Assembly (NCBI RefSeq): GCF_030848945.1
Contig: NZ_JANHAX010000007.1
Span: 124,001 to 188,000, forward strand
Direction: 5' to 3'
DNA length: 64,000 nucleotides
DNA from: Marimonas arenosa
GTDB taxonomy: Bacteria > Pseudomonadota > Alphaproteobacteria > Rhodobacterales > Rhodobacteraceae
Within the stretch, counting starts at the first letter, position 1; each line of letters begins with the position of its first letter. Shown in pieces: positions 1-8,747 of this stretch. The position numbers and the translations under genes were made by a program. Under the pieces are notes generated by a model. The model was given only the letters and a program-made list of their open reading frames with translations, made no database searches and was not told the origin of the DNA.

Positions 1-100
1 GCAAGGCAGCAATCCGGACAAGCGCGGTGGCCAATCGCGTCTGGCTCGGCTAAGCGAGCCCTCTCGCAGGACAACACCGCGACAACAAAAGGACGGCGCC

Positions 101-1726
101 GTGAAATCGAGCTTTCTCTCTGCCTTTGCCAAACTCGAAATGCCCGATCTGCAACTGCGGCCCGAAGAGGGCTGGAGCCTGTCGCGGGTTAGGATCGAGC
201 TCTTGTCGGGGTTGACGGTGGCGCTGGCGCTGGTGCCGGAAGCTGTGGCCTTTGCTTTCGTGGCGGGCGTTCACCCGCTGGTGGGGCTTTACGCGGCCTT
301 TATGGTGGGGTTGATCACGGCGCTGTTCGGCGGGAGGCCGGGGATGATCTCGGGGGCGACGGGCGCGCTGGCGGTGGTGATGGTGGCTCTGGTCGCCGAT
401 CACGGCGTCGAATACCTGTTCGCCACGGTGGTGCTGATGGGGATCCTGCAGTTGATCGCGGGGGCGATGCATTGGGGGAAGTTCATCCGGCTGGTGCCGC
501 ACCCGGTGATGCTGGGCTTCGTCAACGGGCTGGCCATCGTGATCTTCCTGGCACAGCTGACCCAGTTCAAGGTGCCGGGCAGTATGGAGAACACCGGCCA
601 TGGCATGGGCGGCGGCGAGTGGTTGTCGGGCTTGCCGCTGGTGATGATGCTGGGGCTGGTTGCACTGACCATGGGCGTGATCTGGGTGATGCCGAAACTG
701 ACCAAGCTGGTGCCGGCGCCGCTGGCGGGCATCGCCGTGGTCGCGGGCGTGGTGATCGCCTTGGGGCTCGACGTGCCGCGGGTCGGTGACCTCGCTTCGA
801 TCAAGGGCGGCCTGCCACAATTCCATATCCCGTCGGTGCCCCTGACATGGGAAACCTTCGAGATCATCCTGCCATACGCGATAATCCTGTCCGCCATCGG
901 GTTGATCGAGAGCCTGCTGACGCTGAACCTGGTGGGCGAGATGACCGGCAAGCGCGGTGGCGCCAGCCAGGAATGCCTGGCCCAGGGCGCGTCCAACGTG
1001 GTGACCGGTTTCTTCGGTGGCATGGGCGGCTGCGCGATGATCGGCCAGTCGATGATCAACGTCAAATCCGGTGGCCGCACCCGCATCGCGGGCGTCGCAG
1101 CGGCGCTGTTCCTGCTGCTATTCATCCTGGTGGCCTCGCCGCTGATCGAACAGATCCCGCTGGCGGCGCTGGTCGGCGTGATGTTCATGGTGGTGATCGG
1201 CACCTTCGCCTGGCATTCGATCAAGATCCTCGCCCGGGTGCCTTTGAACGATGCCTTCGTCACCCTGCTGGTGACGGTGGTGACGGTGGCTTACGACCTT
1301 GCCATCGCGGTCGTCGTCGGCGTGATCGTCTCGGCGCTGTCCTATGCCTGGAACAACGCCCGCCGCATCCATGCCGATATCTACGAACAGCAGAACGGTA
1401 CCAAGGTTTACCGGCTGCAGGGGCCGCTGTTCTTCGGATCGTCAGATGGGTTCACCGAGTTGTTCGATGTCGAAAACGACCCCGACGAGGTGGTGGTCGA
1501 TTTCGCTGACAGCCGGGTGGTCGATCAATCAGCGCTGCAGGCGATCGAGGCGGTGGCCGGTAAATACGAGGCGGCCAGCAAGCGACTGCAACTGCGCCAC
1601 CTCAGCCGCGACTGCCACAAGCTGCTGGCCAAGGCCGGTCACCTGATCGTCGACAGCGACGATGATCCGGACTACGCGCTGGCAGTGGATTACGAGGTAC
1701 GCACCGGCATACTCGGCGGGCACTGA
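101..1726 (+). CDS. SulP family inorganic anion transporter with STAS domain
   Basis: A 541-residue inner-membrane protein of the SulP/SLC26 family, which moves sulfate, bicarbonate or related anions. About ten to twelve hydrophobic segments fill residues 30-420. A hydrophilic STAS domain follows (about 420-525), with a VVVDFADSRVVDQSAL stretch typical of anti-sigma-antagonist folds. The start is GTG, preceded by AAAGGA. It stands alone and converges on the sterol-desaturase gene. Substrate cannot be told from sequence; the length is normal for the family. Confidence 0.9.
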   Translation: MKSSFLSAFAKLEMPDLQLRPEEGWSLSRVRIELLSGLTVALALVPEAVAFAFVAGVHPLVGLYAAFMVGLITALFGGRPGMISGATGALAVVMVALVADHGVEYLFATVVLMGILQLIAGAMHWGKFIRLVPHPVMLGFVNGLAIVIFLAQLTQFKVPGSMENTGHGMGGGEWLSGLPLVMMLGLVALTMGVIWVMPKLTKLVPAPLAGIAVVAGVVIALGLDVPRVGDLASIKGGLPQFHIPSVPLTWETFEIILPYAIILSAIGLIESLLTLNLVGEMTGKRGGASQECLAQGASNVVTGFFGGMGGCAMIGQSMINVKSGGRTRIAGVAAALFLLLFILVASPLIEQIPLAALVGVMFMVVIGTFAWHSIKILARVPLNDAFVTLLVTVVTVAYDLAIAVVVGVIVSALSYAWNNARRIHADIYEQQNGTKVYRLQGPLFFGSSDGFTELFDVENDPDEVVVDFADSRVVDQSALQAIEAVAGKYEAASKRLQLRHLSRDCHKLLAKAGHLIVDSDDDPDYALAVDYEVRTGILGGH

Positions 1727-1812
1727 TGGCGGGCACTTACGGCGGATCGTCGCGGCGACGGCGCGGTCGGGTGCCTCCGGCGGGAGTATTTCGGGCAAGA
1801 TGAAGGGCGGGG

Positions 1813-2748
1813 TCAGTTCCGGTCAAAGCCCGGCGTGCCGGTGTCCTCGGGGTGGCGGGCGAGGTGGCGGGCCTTGATCTCTCCGGTCATGGCGCGCGAG
1901 CCGTCATGGCTCCAGCCCGGCGGCGCCACCGCATAAGCCAGCCGCTGTCTGAGCGTGAGCCCCGGCCGCGCCATGTCGCGGAACATCGCCAGCCATTCGT
2001 GAAACGCCACCCGCAGCGGGTTGAAGGTGCCAAGGTTGTGGACGAGGCCATAATCAGGTTTCTCGCTGTCGAGCTCGGGCACGAAAGTGCCAAACATCCG
2101 GTCCCAGACGATCAGAACGCCGGCGTAATTGGCGTCGAGATAGCGGGCGTTGCGGCCGTGATGCACGCGGTGGTGCGACGGCGTGTTCATCACCGCCTCG
2201 AACCAGCGCGGCATCCTGCCGATCGCCTCGGTATGGATCCAGAACTGGTAGATCAGGTTCAGCCCGCCGACGAACAGCACCATCGCCGGGTGGAACCCAA
2301 CAAGCACCAGCGGTGCCCGCAGCAGCCACATGCCGGTGAACGTCCCGGTCCAGCTTTGCCGCAGCGCGGTGGTCAGGTTGTAATGCTGGCTGGAATGGTG
2401 GTTCACGTGTTCGGCCCAGACCCAGCGCGCGCGATGGGCGATGCGGTGATACCAGTAGTAGCGCAAGTCATCGAGGATGAAACAGGCCAGTACAACGATC
2501 CAGCCGGTGCCGAGATCGAACAGACGGTAGTCCCAGAGCCAGACGTAGACCCCCCAGGCGACAAAGCCCAGCAGGACGCCCGAGGCGACATTGCCCGCCC
2601 CCATCAGCAGCGAGGTCAGCGCGTCACGGGTCTCGTAGCGCCCGCCCCGGCGCTTGACGAAAATCCAGACGAGTTCCACCAGGATCGCGGCAATGAACAG
2701 CGGCACGGCATAGTTGACGACATCGGGATAGGTGATCTGGTCCGTCAT
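1813..2748 (-). CDS. Sterol desaturase / fatty acid hydroxylase family membrane protein
   Basis: A 311-residue integral membrane di-iron enzyme of the fatty acid hydroxylase superfamily. The histidine clusters that bind iron are visible: HRIAH (101-105), HVNHHSSQH (114-122) and, near residue 230, HHRVHHGRN. Hydrophobic helices occur around residues 12-30, 45-70 and 80-100. Homologues hydroxylate or desaturate lipid chains or sterol-like molecules; the substrate here is unknown. Its ATG overlaps the stop of the upstream 132-residue gene by four bases, so the two are probably translated together. Confidence 0.88.
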   Translation of the reverse strand: MTDQITYPDVVNYAVPLFIAAILVELVWIFVKRRGGRYETRDALTSLLMGAGNVASGVLLGFVAWGVYVWLWDYRLFDLGTGWIVVLACFILDDLRYYWYHRIAHRARWVWAEHVNHHSSQHYNLTTALRQSWTGTFTGMWLLRAPLVLVGFHPAMVLFVGGLNLIYQFWIHTEAIGRMPRWFEAVMNTPSHHRVHHGRNARYLDANYAGVLIVWDRMFGTFVPELDSEKPDYGLVHNLGTFNPLRVAFHEWLAMFRDMARPGLTLRQRLAYAVAPPGWSHDGSRAMTGEIKARHLARHPEDTGTPGFDRN

Positions 2749-3143
2749 GCGTTGTCTCCGATCAGGTCCGGCCAGCGGGCGGCTTCGCCCGCGTCGAGGT
2801 GGAGCTTGATATGCGGGGCAGTGAAATCGGGCAGGTCGATGCGCAGGCCGTCGGCAATCGGGGTCACCCGTGCGCCATCGAGATACCGCGCGGCGGTGTC
2901 GGCGCCCATCGCGAAGACGATGCCGGGACGGCCCATCGCGGTCTCGATCAGCGCGGCATGACCGTCGTGGGCCAGTGTCACGGCCCGGGCCGGATCCTCG
3001 TTGCCGAACTCTTCGTCCCAGGCGGCGCGGGCCGCAGTGTTATCGGCGAGTGTCACGGTGCGGCTCAGCCCCAGCAGGTGCAGCAGGATCGCGATTCCGG
3101 CGATTCCGATCACCACCATCGGCCCGAGAATGCTGAGCGGCAT
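2745..3143 (-). CDS. Membrane-anchored protein of unknown function
   Basis: A 132-residue protein with one N-terminal hydrophobic helix (about residues 5-26) and a soluble remainder, so probably anchored in the inner membrane and facing the periplasm. I do not recognise a family. It overlaps the sterol-desaturase-like gene by four bases (ATGA) and should be cotranscribed with it, so a supporting role for that enzyme is possible but only inferred. Confidence 0.7.
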   Translation of the reverse strand: MPLSILGPMVVIGIAGIAILLHLLGLSRTVTLADNTAARAAWDEEFGNEDPARAVTLAHDGHAALIETAMGRPGIVFAMGADTAARYLDGARVTPIADGLRIDLPDFTAPHIKLHLDAGEAARWPDLIGDNA

Positions 3144-3209
3144 GTGCTGGATCCTCCTCGCCCGGTATTTAGCCCGGCGAGCAAGCGCCCTGTCAAAGGT
3201 CGCGTCGCG

Positions 3210-3806
3210 TCACCCCTCGATCAGTGTCCGGATGATCGCCTTGCCGCTGTCGGAAGCCCATTCGGCGTCGCCCACCATGCGGGCGATCTCGCGGCCCCGG
3301 GGATCGAGGATTACTGTAACCGGCAGGCCGAGGATCCCCATCTCGCGCGCCAGCGATTGCGTCGGGTCGCGGTGCAGCGGCAGGTTGTCGACGCCGATCT
3401 CATCGAAGAATTTTTTCATCTGGGCCGGGTTGTTGCGGCCGGTGGCGATGGTCAGCACTTCGAAATCGTCACCGCCGAATTCGGCCTGCAATTCGGCCAG
3501 CGCCGGCATTTCCTTGCGGCAGGGGGCGCACCAGGTTGCCCAGAAATTCACCAGTACGTAACGGCCCTGGTGGTCCGCCAGGACCGCCTTGCCGCCGGCT
3601 GCGGTGTCATAGGCCGCTGTGCCCGCGGTTTTCGCGCTGGCGTGGAAGGCGAGCTTCTTCATCGTGCCGTCGCGCAGCCCTTCCAGCTTGGCGTGGTTCA
3701 ATGCCGTCTCGGGGATCGGCTGGGCCGGGTCGCGCAGGGCCACGAAAGCCAAGGCGGCAATTGCGATTGCGGCGAGGGCGGTATAGAGCAACGCGGGACG
3801 CGACAT
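3210..3806 (-). CDS. TlpA-family thiol:disulfide oxidoreductase
   Basis: A 198-residue exported thioredoxin-fold protein. An N-terminal hydrophobic segment (residues 5-23) acts as a membrane anchor or signal. The redox motif is WCAPC (92-96), in the TlpA context [12 protein letters not shown], and a cis-proline region (GLPVTVILD) follows near residue 155. TlpA proteins keep periplasmic cysteines reduced, often for cytochrome c oxidase or cytochrome c assembly. It is divergent from argH with only 28 bases between the starts, an arrangement common in Rhodobacteraceae. Confidence 0.9.
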   Translation of the reverse strand: MSRPALLYTALAAIAIAALAFVALRDPAQPIPETALNHAKLEGLRDGTMKKLAFHASAKTAGTAAYDTAAGGKAVLADHQGRYVLVNFWATWCAPCRKEMPALAELQAEFGGDDFEVLTIATGRNNPAQMKKFFDEIGVDNLPLHRDPTQSLAREMGILGLPVTVILDPRGREIARMVGDAEWASDSGKAIIRTLIEG

Positions 3807-3834
3807 TCCAAATCCTTCTCACGGGCCAGACGAC

Positions 3835-5226
3835 ATGACCGACAAATCCTCGAATGCAATGTGGGGCGGCCGCTTCGCTGCCGGACCGGACGCGATCATG
3901 GAGGCGATTAACGCCTCGATCGGCTTCGATCAGCGGATGGCGGCACAGGACATTGCCGGCTCGAGGGCCCATGCCGCCATGCTGGCTGCCACGGGCATCG
4001 TGAGTGATAGCGATGCAAGCGCGATGAGGAAAGGGCTGCTCACGGTCTTGTCAGAGATCGAGGCCGGGAGGTTCGAGTTTTCCACCGCGCTCGAGGACAT
4101 CCATATGAATGTCGAGGCCCGGCTGAAGGCTCTCATTGGCGAACCCGCCGGGCGTCTGCACACAGGGCGTAGCCGGAACGACCAGGTGGCGACCGACTTC
4201 AAACTCTGGGTGCGCGACCAGATCGATGCGGCCATCGAAGGCATCGAGGCGCTGATCGCCGCGCTTTTGGATCAGGCGGAGGCCGGCGCCGACTGGGTCA
4301 TGCCGGGCTTCACCCATCTGCAAACCGCCCAGCCGGTGACCTGGGGCCATCACATGATGGCTTACGTGGAGATGCTGGGCCGCGACCGGTCGCGCTTTTC
4401 GGACGCGCGGGCACGGATGAACGAATGCCCGCTCGGCGCGGCGGCGCTGGCCGGGACCTCGTTCCCGATCGACCGCGAGATGACGGCGCGCGAACTGGGT
4501 TTCGACCGGCCCGCGGCGAATTCGCTCGACGCGGTCAGCGACCGCGATTTCGCTTTGGAATTCCTGTCGACCGCCTCGATATGCGCCATGCACCTGTCGC
4601 GCTTTGCCGAGGAACTGGTGATCTGGTCCTCGGCCCAGTTCCGCTTTGTCACACTCAGCGACCGGTTCTCGACCGGCTCGTCGATCATGCCGCAGAAGAA
4701 GAACCCCGACGCGGCCGAGCTGATCCGCGCCAAGATCGGCCGCATCTTCGGCGCCAACGTCGCACTGATGACGGTGATGAAAGGCCTGCCCTTGGCCTAT
4801 TCAAAGGACATGCAGGAAGACAAGGAGCAGGTCTTCGACGCCGCCGACAACTTGATGCTGGCCCTGGCGGCGATGGAGGGCATGGTGAAAGACATGACCG
4901 CCAACCGCGACAACCTCGCGGCGGCGGCGGGCAGCGGCTTTTCCACCGCCACCGACCTGGCCGACTGGCTGGTGCGGGCGCTGGGCATGCCGTTCCGCGA
5001 CGCCCATCACGTCACCGGCAGCCTTGTCGCGTTGGCTGAATCCCGTGGATGCGATTTGCCCGATCTGACGCTTGACGATATGAAAGGCGTGCATGGCGCG
5101 ATCACCGACGATGTCTTTTCGGTGCTCGGCGTGCAGAACTCGGTGGCCTCGCGTATGTCTTATGGCGGCACGGCCCCGGATCAGGTGCGCGCCCAGATCG
5201 CCCGCTGGCGGGAGCGGATGGCATGA
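3835..5226 (+). CDS. argH: Argininosuccinate lyase
   Basis: A 463-residue cytosolic enzyme that splits argininosuccinate into arginine and fumarate, the last step of arginine synthesis. The fumarase/aspartase superfamily signature [11 protein letters not shown] is present near residue 283, as are the N-terminal MWGGRF and TGRSRNDQ motifs typical of ArgH. Length is standard. A tiny lipoprotein gene starts within its last codons (ATGA overlap at the end), so the two are coupled. Confidence 0.97.
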   Translation: MTDKSSNAMWGGRFAAGPDAIMEAINASIGFDQRMAAQDIAGSRAHAAMLAATGIVSDSDASAMRKGLLTVLSEIEAGRFEFSTALEDIHMNVEARLKALIGEPAGRLHTGRSRNDQVATDFKLWVRDQIDAAIEGIEALIAALLDQAEAGADWVMPGFTHLQTAQPVTWGHHMMAYVEMLGRDRSRFSDARARMNECPLGAAALAGTSFPIDREMTARELGFDRPAANSLDAVSDRDFALEFLSTASICAMHLSRFAEELVIWSSAQFRFVTLSDRFSTGSSIMPQKKNPDAAELIRAKIGRIFGANVALMTVMKGLPLAYSKDMQEDKEQVFDAADNLMLALAAMEGMVKDMTANRDNLAAAAGSGFSTATDLADWLVRALGMPFRDAHHVTGSLVALAESRGCDLPDLTLDDMKGVHGAITDDVFSVLGVQNSVASRMSYGGTAPDQVRAQIARWRERMA

Positions 5227-5348
5227 AACGGATCGCGATACTCGGGTTGCTGGCGCTCGGGCTTGCCGGCTGCGGCGCCGATGGTGACCCGATCCCACCG
5301 CAATCGACGGCTACGATGCACCTTGTCGATCACGCTGTGTTGCTCTGA
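5223..5348 (+). CDS. Short lipoprotein, possibly C-terminally altered
   Basis: A 41-residue peptide beginning [20 protein letters not shown], with a clear lipobox (LAGC) so that Cys17 would be lipidated. Its ATG overlaps the argH stop by four bases. Roseobacters usually have a short lipoprotein between argH and lysA (recalled, not checked). Here the tail after PIPPQ ends within about 16 residues, and the following 2 kb is anomalous sequence with an RTX gene. The native C-terminus may therefore have been replaced by an insertion. Confidence 0.6.
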   Translation: MKRIAILGLLALGLAGCGADGDPIPPQSTATMHLVDHAVLL

Positions 5349-5837
5349 TCTCAAGACTCGCGGCCGCCGTGGATCGTGTGGTATTCTTCAATTGGACAAT
5401 TTGTTGTTCGTTCAGATCGCGAAAACAAAGGGTGGTTTTCGCGCTGGTGGTCCTGTGGAATCGAACCCGGGTATCCGGCAGCCATCCGGAGGCAATGTTC
5501 AAGAAAGGGAAAAACGGGACCGTTCGACATATCGACAGCATAGCGACGGGGGTGGATGCCAATGCCGCCGGCGACTTGTGGTTTCTGCCCAGCTACTCCA
5601 TTCTGTCGAAAATGCCGGTGTTCTGGGCTGTGTCACCCTTCGCGGCGGGCACCTCGCAATCGTAGGTGTCATCGACACCGAAGGCGACGGGATTGACTCG
5701 GATACGGCGTCAGCAATGCTATCGAAGTGCTGCCGTAAGCAGGCGTCGTTGCAGCCAGCGATGCAGGAGATTTCAATCTTGTCACTCCACCATGCCTGCT
5801 AATCTTCGAAACCTGAGAACAAGCTAGGAGAAAAACC
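5349..5837. other. Anomalous intergenic stretch with no supported gene
   Basis: This 489-base stretch separates the lipoprotein gene from the RTX gene. It is visibly less GC-rich than its flanks and has runs such as TTCTTCAATTGGACAATTTG. Short open frames exist in both directions, but none has a convincing ribosome site, known motif or normal codon use. The last bases (TAGGAGAAAAACC) form the ribosome site of the RTX gene, so its promoter should lie here. The stretch may hold remnants of transferred DNA. Confidence 0.5.
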
Positions 5838-7361
5838 ATGCCAGTCTTCAATCTGAACACTACGACGGGCGCAGTCGCGACGGCCAGCGACTCGCTTTAT
5901 GTCGTGGGCGTCAATGCGCAGGTTCTGAACACCGTCGCGGCCTTCGACTTTGCGACATTCACCAACAGCACGCTTGTCGTGAACGGTCTGGTGGCCAGTG
6001 CAACGTCGATTGGTGTTTACTCGAGCGGGGCAGCGGCAAACAATCACGTGACCATCACGCAGAGCGGTTCGGTGATTGGCGATACGGATGGGATACGCCT
6101 GGCGCAAAACGCGTTCGTCAGCAACGCTGGCACAATCATGGCCTTGACAGACGACGGCATACAAATTGATGGAGCCGGCGGAACGGTCGAAAACACCGGT
6201 TCAATACAGGTGGAGGACAACGGCGTCGTGATTAACGGCGACAACGGAACCGTTCTGAATACCGGTTCGATCATCGCTTTGGACCGCGGTGTCTTTTTTG
6301 TTGGAAACAATCCGGAAGTCATCAACAGTGGGACGATCATCGGTGGATTTGGCGGCGTCGACCTGAGTTTTCTAGGAGCAGCCGAAATCAGCCAGGTTTC
6401 CAACACCGGGGTAATTCAGGGGGCGCAATATTCGATCCAGGGCGGGGCAGGCAACGACACGGTGGTCAATTCCGGCGTCTTGGAAGGTGACGTTCTGCTT
6501 GGCGGCGGTGACGACACCTATGACGGCCGCAACGGCACGCTGAATGGCGATGTCTCCGGTGGCGCGGGCAACGACACCTTCATCGTCGACGATGCCGCGA
6601 CACTCATTGTCGAGAACCCCGGCGAAGGCACCGACGAGGTGCGCGCGACAGTCCGCTACATCCTCGGCGACAATCTCGAGAACCTGACCCTGCTCGGCGC
6701 CGACGATATCAACGGCCGCGGCAACGGCCTGGCCAACGTGCTGACCGGCAATGTCGGCGACAACGTGCTCGAAGGCTTCGAAGGCGACGACAGCCTCAAT
6801 GGCGGCGCCGGGCTCGACTCGCTCTATGGCGGCGAGGGCAACGACTCGCTGCGCGGCGACAACGAGGACGACTACCTCTCCGGCTTCGACGGCAACGATA
6901 CCGGGCTCGGCGGCAACGGCTTCGACGAGATCCTCGGCGGCCAGGGCGACGACAGCCTGCTGGGCCAGCGCGGCCAGGACACGCTCTACGGCGGCCCCGG
7001 CGACGATATCCTCCACGGCGGCCATGCCGACGACTCGCTGAGCGGCGGCAGCGGTTTCGACACCCTGACCGGCTACAGCGGCGACGACACCCTGAGCGGC
7101 GGGCTCAACGCCGACCGGTTCGTGTTTTCCGACGCCGGCGGCGGTTTCGGCAACGACGTGATCACCGATTTCGCCGCCACCAACGACGCCGAGAAGATCG
7201 ACCTTTCCGGCGTGGCGTCGATCATCAGCTTTGCCGATCTTTCCGGCGGCCACATGAGCCAGGTCGGCGCCGACGTGGTGATCGATGCCGGCGGCGGCAA
7301 CACCATCACGCTGCAAAACGTCAACATCGGCGATCTCGACGCCAACGATTTCATTTTCTGA
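5838..7361 (+). CDS. Secreted RTX (haemolysin-type calcium-binding) protein
   Basis: A 507-residue protein in two halves. Residues 1-200 hold degenerate repeats of about 20 residues containing N-x-G-(S/T)-I (VENTGSI, VLNTGSI, VINSGTI), suggesting a beta-helix as in adhesins. Residues 200-430 hold RTX nonapeptides of the GGxGxDxLx kind (GGAGNDT, GGEGNDS, GGPGDDI), which bind calcium outside the cell. The last 60 residues end in an aliphatic/acidic tail typical of type I secretion signals. No Sec signal or local export genes are seen. The ATG follows AGGAGAAAAACC. Confidence 0.87.
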   Translation: MPVFNLNTTTGAVATASDSLYVVGVNAQVLNTVAAFDFATFTNSTLVVNGLVASATSIGVYSSGAAANNHVTITQSGSVIGDTDGIRLAQNAFVSNAGTIMALTDDGIQIDGAGGTVENTGSIQVEDNGVVINGDNGTVLNTGSIIALDRGVFFVGNNPEVINSGTIIGGFGGVDLSFLGAAEISQVSNTGVIQGAQYSIQGGAGNDTVVNSGVLEGDVLLGGGDDTYDGRNGTLNGDVSGGAGNDTFIVDDAATLIVENPGEGTDEVRATVRYILGDNLENLTLLGADDINGRGNGLANVLTGNVGDNVLEGFEGDDSLNGGAGLDSLYGGEGNDSLRGDNEDDYLSGFDGNDTGLGGNGFDEILGGQGDDSLLGQRGQDTLYGGPGDDILHGGHADDSLSGGSGFDTLTGYSGDDTLSGGLNADRFVFSDAGGGFGNDVITDFAATNDAEKIDLSGVASIISFADLSGGHMSQVGADVVIDAGGGNTITLQNVNIGDLDANDFIF

Positions 7362-7379
7362 GGCCGTGGACGCAACTGC

Positions 7380-7403
7380 GCCCGGTGCGGCGCCGCACCG
7401 GGC
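7380..7403 (+). terminator. Perfect inverted repeat after the RTX gene
   Basis: A perfect 12+12 base palindrome (GCCCGGTGCGGC and its complement) lies 19 bases after the RTX stop codon and 75 bases before lysA. It would fold into a very strong GC hairpin. Only a few T residues follow (GGGTTTC), so intrinsic termination is plausible but not certain. Confidence 0.5.
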
Positions 7404-7477
7404 CGCAGGGTTTCGATTTCAGGTGTTTTCAGCCCGCGCTGTCTCGGCTATGGCTCGCGCAGCCAGGAGAGTGCGCG

Positions 7478-8743
7478 ATGGACCATTTTCTTTACCGCAA
7501 CGGCGAACTTCATGCCGAAGACGTGCCCGTCCGTGACATTGCGGCGGCAGTCGGTACGCCGTTCTACTGCTATTCCGCGGCCACGCTGGAACGGCATTAC
7601 AGGTTGTTCGATGAGGCGCTCGACGGCACCGACCACCTGGTCTGCTATGCCATCAAGGCGGCCTCGAACGTGGCCATCCTTAAGCTGCTGGGCGATCTCG
7701 GAGCCGGCATGGACGTGGTCTCGGGCGGCGAGTACGCCCGCGCCCGCGCTGCCGGGGTGCCGGGCGAGCGCATCGTGTTCTCCGGCGTCGGTAAGACCCG
7801 CGACGAGATGCGGATAGCGCTTATGGGCGGTATCCGCCAGTTCAACCTCGAATCCGAACCCGAGATGGAAGCGTTGAACGCCGTCGCACTGGAGTTGGGC
7901 GTGGTCGCCCCCGTAACCATCCGCGTCAACCCCGACGTCGATGCCCAGACCCACGCCAAGATCGCCACCGGCAAGAGCGAGAACAAGTTCGGCATCCCGA
8001 TCTCGAAGGCCCGCAAGGTCTACGCCGAGGCCGCCGCCCTGCCGGGGCTCGAGGTGGTGGGGATCGACGTACATATCGGCTCGCAGCTGACCCAGCTCGC
8101 ACCCTTCCGCCAGGCCTATGAAAAGGTTGCGGTGCTGGCGCAGGAGTTGCGGGCCGACGGCCATGACATCCGCCGGCTCGATCTCGGCGGGGGGCTGGGG
8201 ATACCCTATACCCGTTCGAACGAGGTGCCGCCGCTGCCCAGCGACTATGGCGCGATGATCAAGGAAACTCTAGGCCATCTCGGCTGCGAGATCGAGATCG
8301 AGCCCGGGCGGCTGGTGGCGGGCAATGCCGGGATCATGGTCAGCTCGGTGATCTACGTGAAAGAAGGCGAGGGCCGGAATTTCCTGATCCTCGACGCCGC
8401 GATGAACGATCTGGTGCGGCCGGCGATGTATGACGCGCATCACGACATCGTACCGGTGGCCGAGCCGGTGCCGGGCGGCGAACCCGCGACCTATGACATC
8501 GTCGGCCCGGTCTGCGAGACCGGCGACACCTTCGCCCGCAGCCGCGAGATGACCGCGATGCAACAAGGCGATCTGGTGGCGTTCCGCAGCGCCGGCGCCT
8601 ACGGGGCGGTGATGGCCAGCGAATACAATTCCCGCCCGCTGATCCCCGAAGTGTTGGTGCGGGGCGATCAATTCGCCGTCATCCGGCCGCGTCCCAGCTT
8701 GGAAGAGATGATCGAACGCGATAATATCCCATCGTGGCTCTAG
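7478..8743 (+). CDS. lysA: Diaminopimelate decarboxylase
   Basis: A 421-residue fold-type III PLP enzyme that decarboxylates meso-diaminopimelate to lysine. The PLP lysine is K60 in YAIKA. The HIGSQ motif, the glycine-rich LDLGGGLG phosphate loop, EPGR and the late GPVCETGD with the catalytic cysteine are all visible. The ATG at 7478 was chosen because AGGAGA precedes it and it gives the conserved start MDHFLYRNG. The next gene begins four bases after its stop. Confidence 0.96.
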   Translation: MDHFLYRNGELHAEDVPVRDIAAAVGTPFYCYSAATLERHYRLFDEALDGTDHLVCYAIKAASNVAILKLLGDLGAGMDVVSGGEYARARAAGVPGERIVFSGVGKTRDEMRIALMGGIRQFNLESEPEMEALNAVALELGVVAPVTIRVNPDVDAQTHAKIATGKSENKFGIPISKARKVYAEAAALPGLEVVGIDVHIGSQLTQLAPFRQAYEKVAVLAQELRADGHDIRRLDLGGGLGIPYTRSNEVPPLPSDYGAMIKETLGHLGCEIEIEPGRLVAGNAGIMVSSVIYVKEGEGRNFLILDAAMNDLVRPAMYDAHHDIVPVAEPVPGGEPATYDIVGPVCETGDTFARSREMTAMQQGDLVAFRSAGAYGAVMASEYNSRPLIPEVLVRGDQFAVIRPRPSLEEMIERDNIPSWL

Positions 8744-8747
8744 CCCC

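Noticed and set aside
5447..5480. A tRNA 3'-end-like sequence on the minus strand (GGGTTCGATTCC ... CCACCA).
   Set aside because: The T-stem pairs at only two or three of five positions, the distance to CCA is two bases short, and no acceptor or anticodon arm is found upstream.
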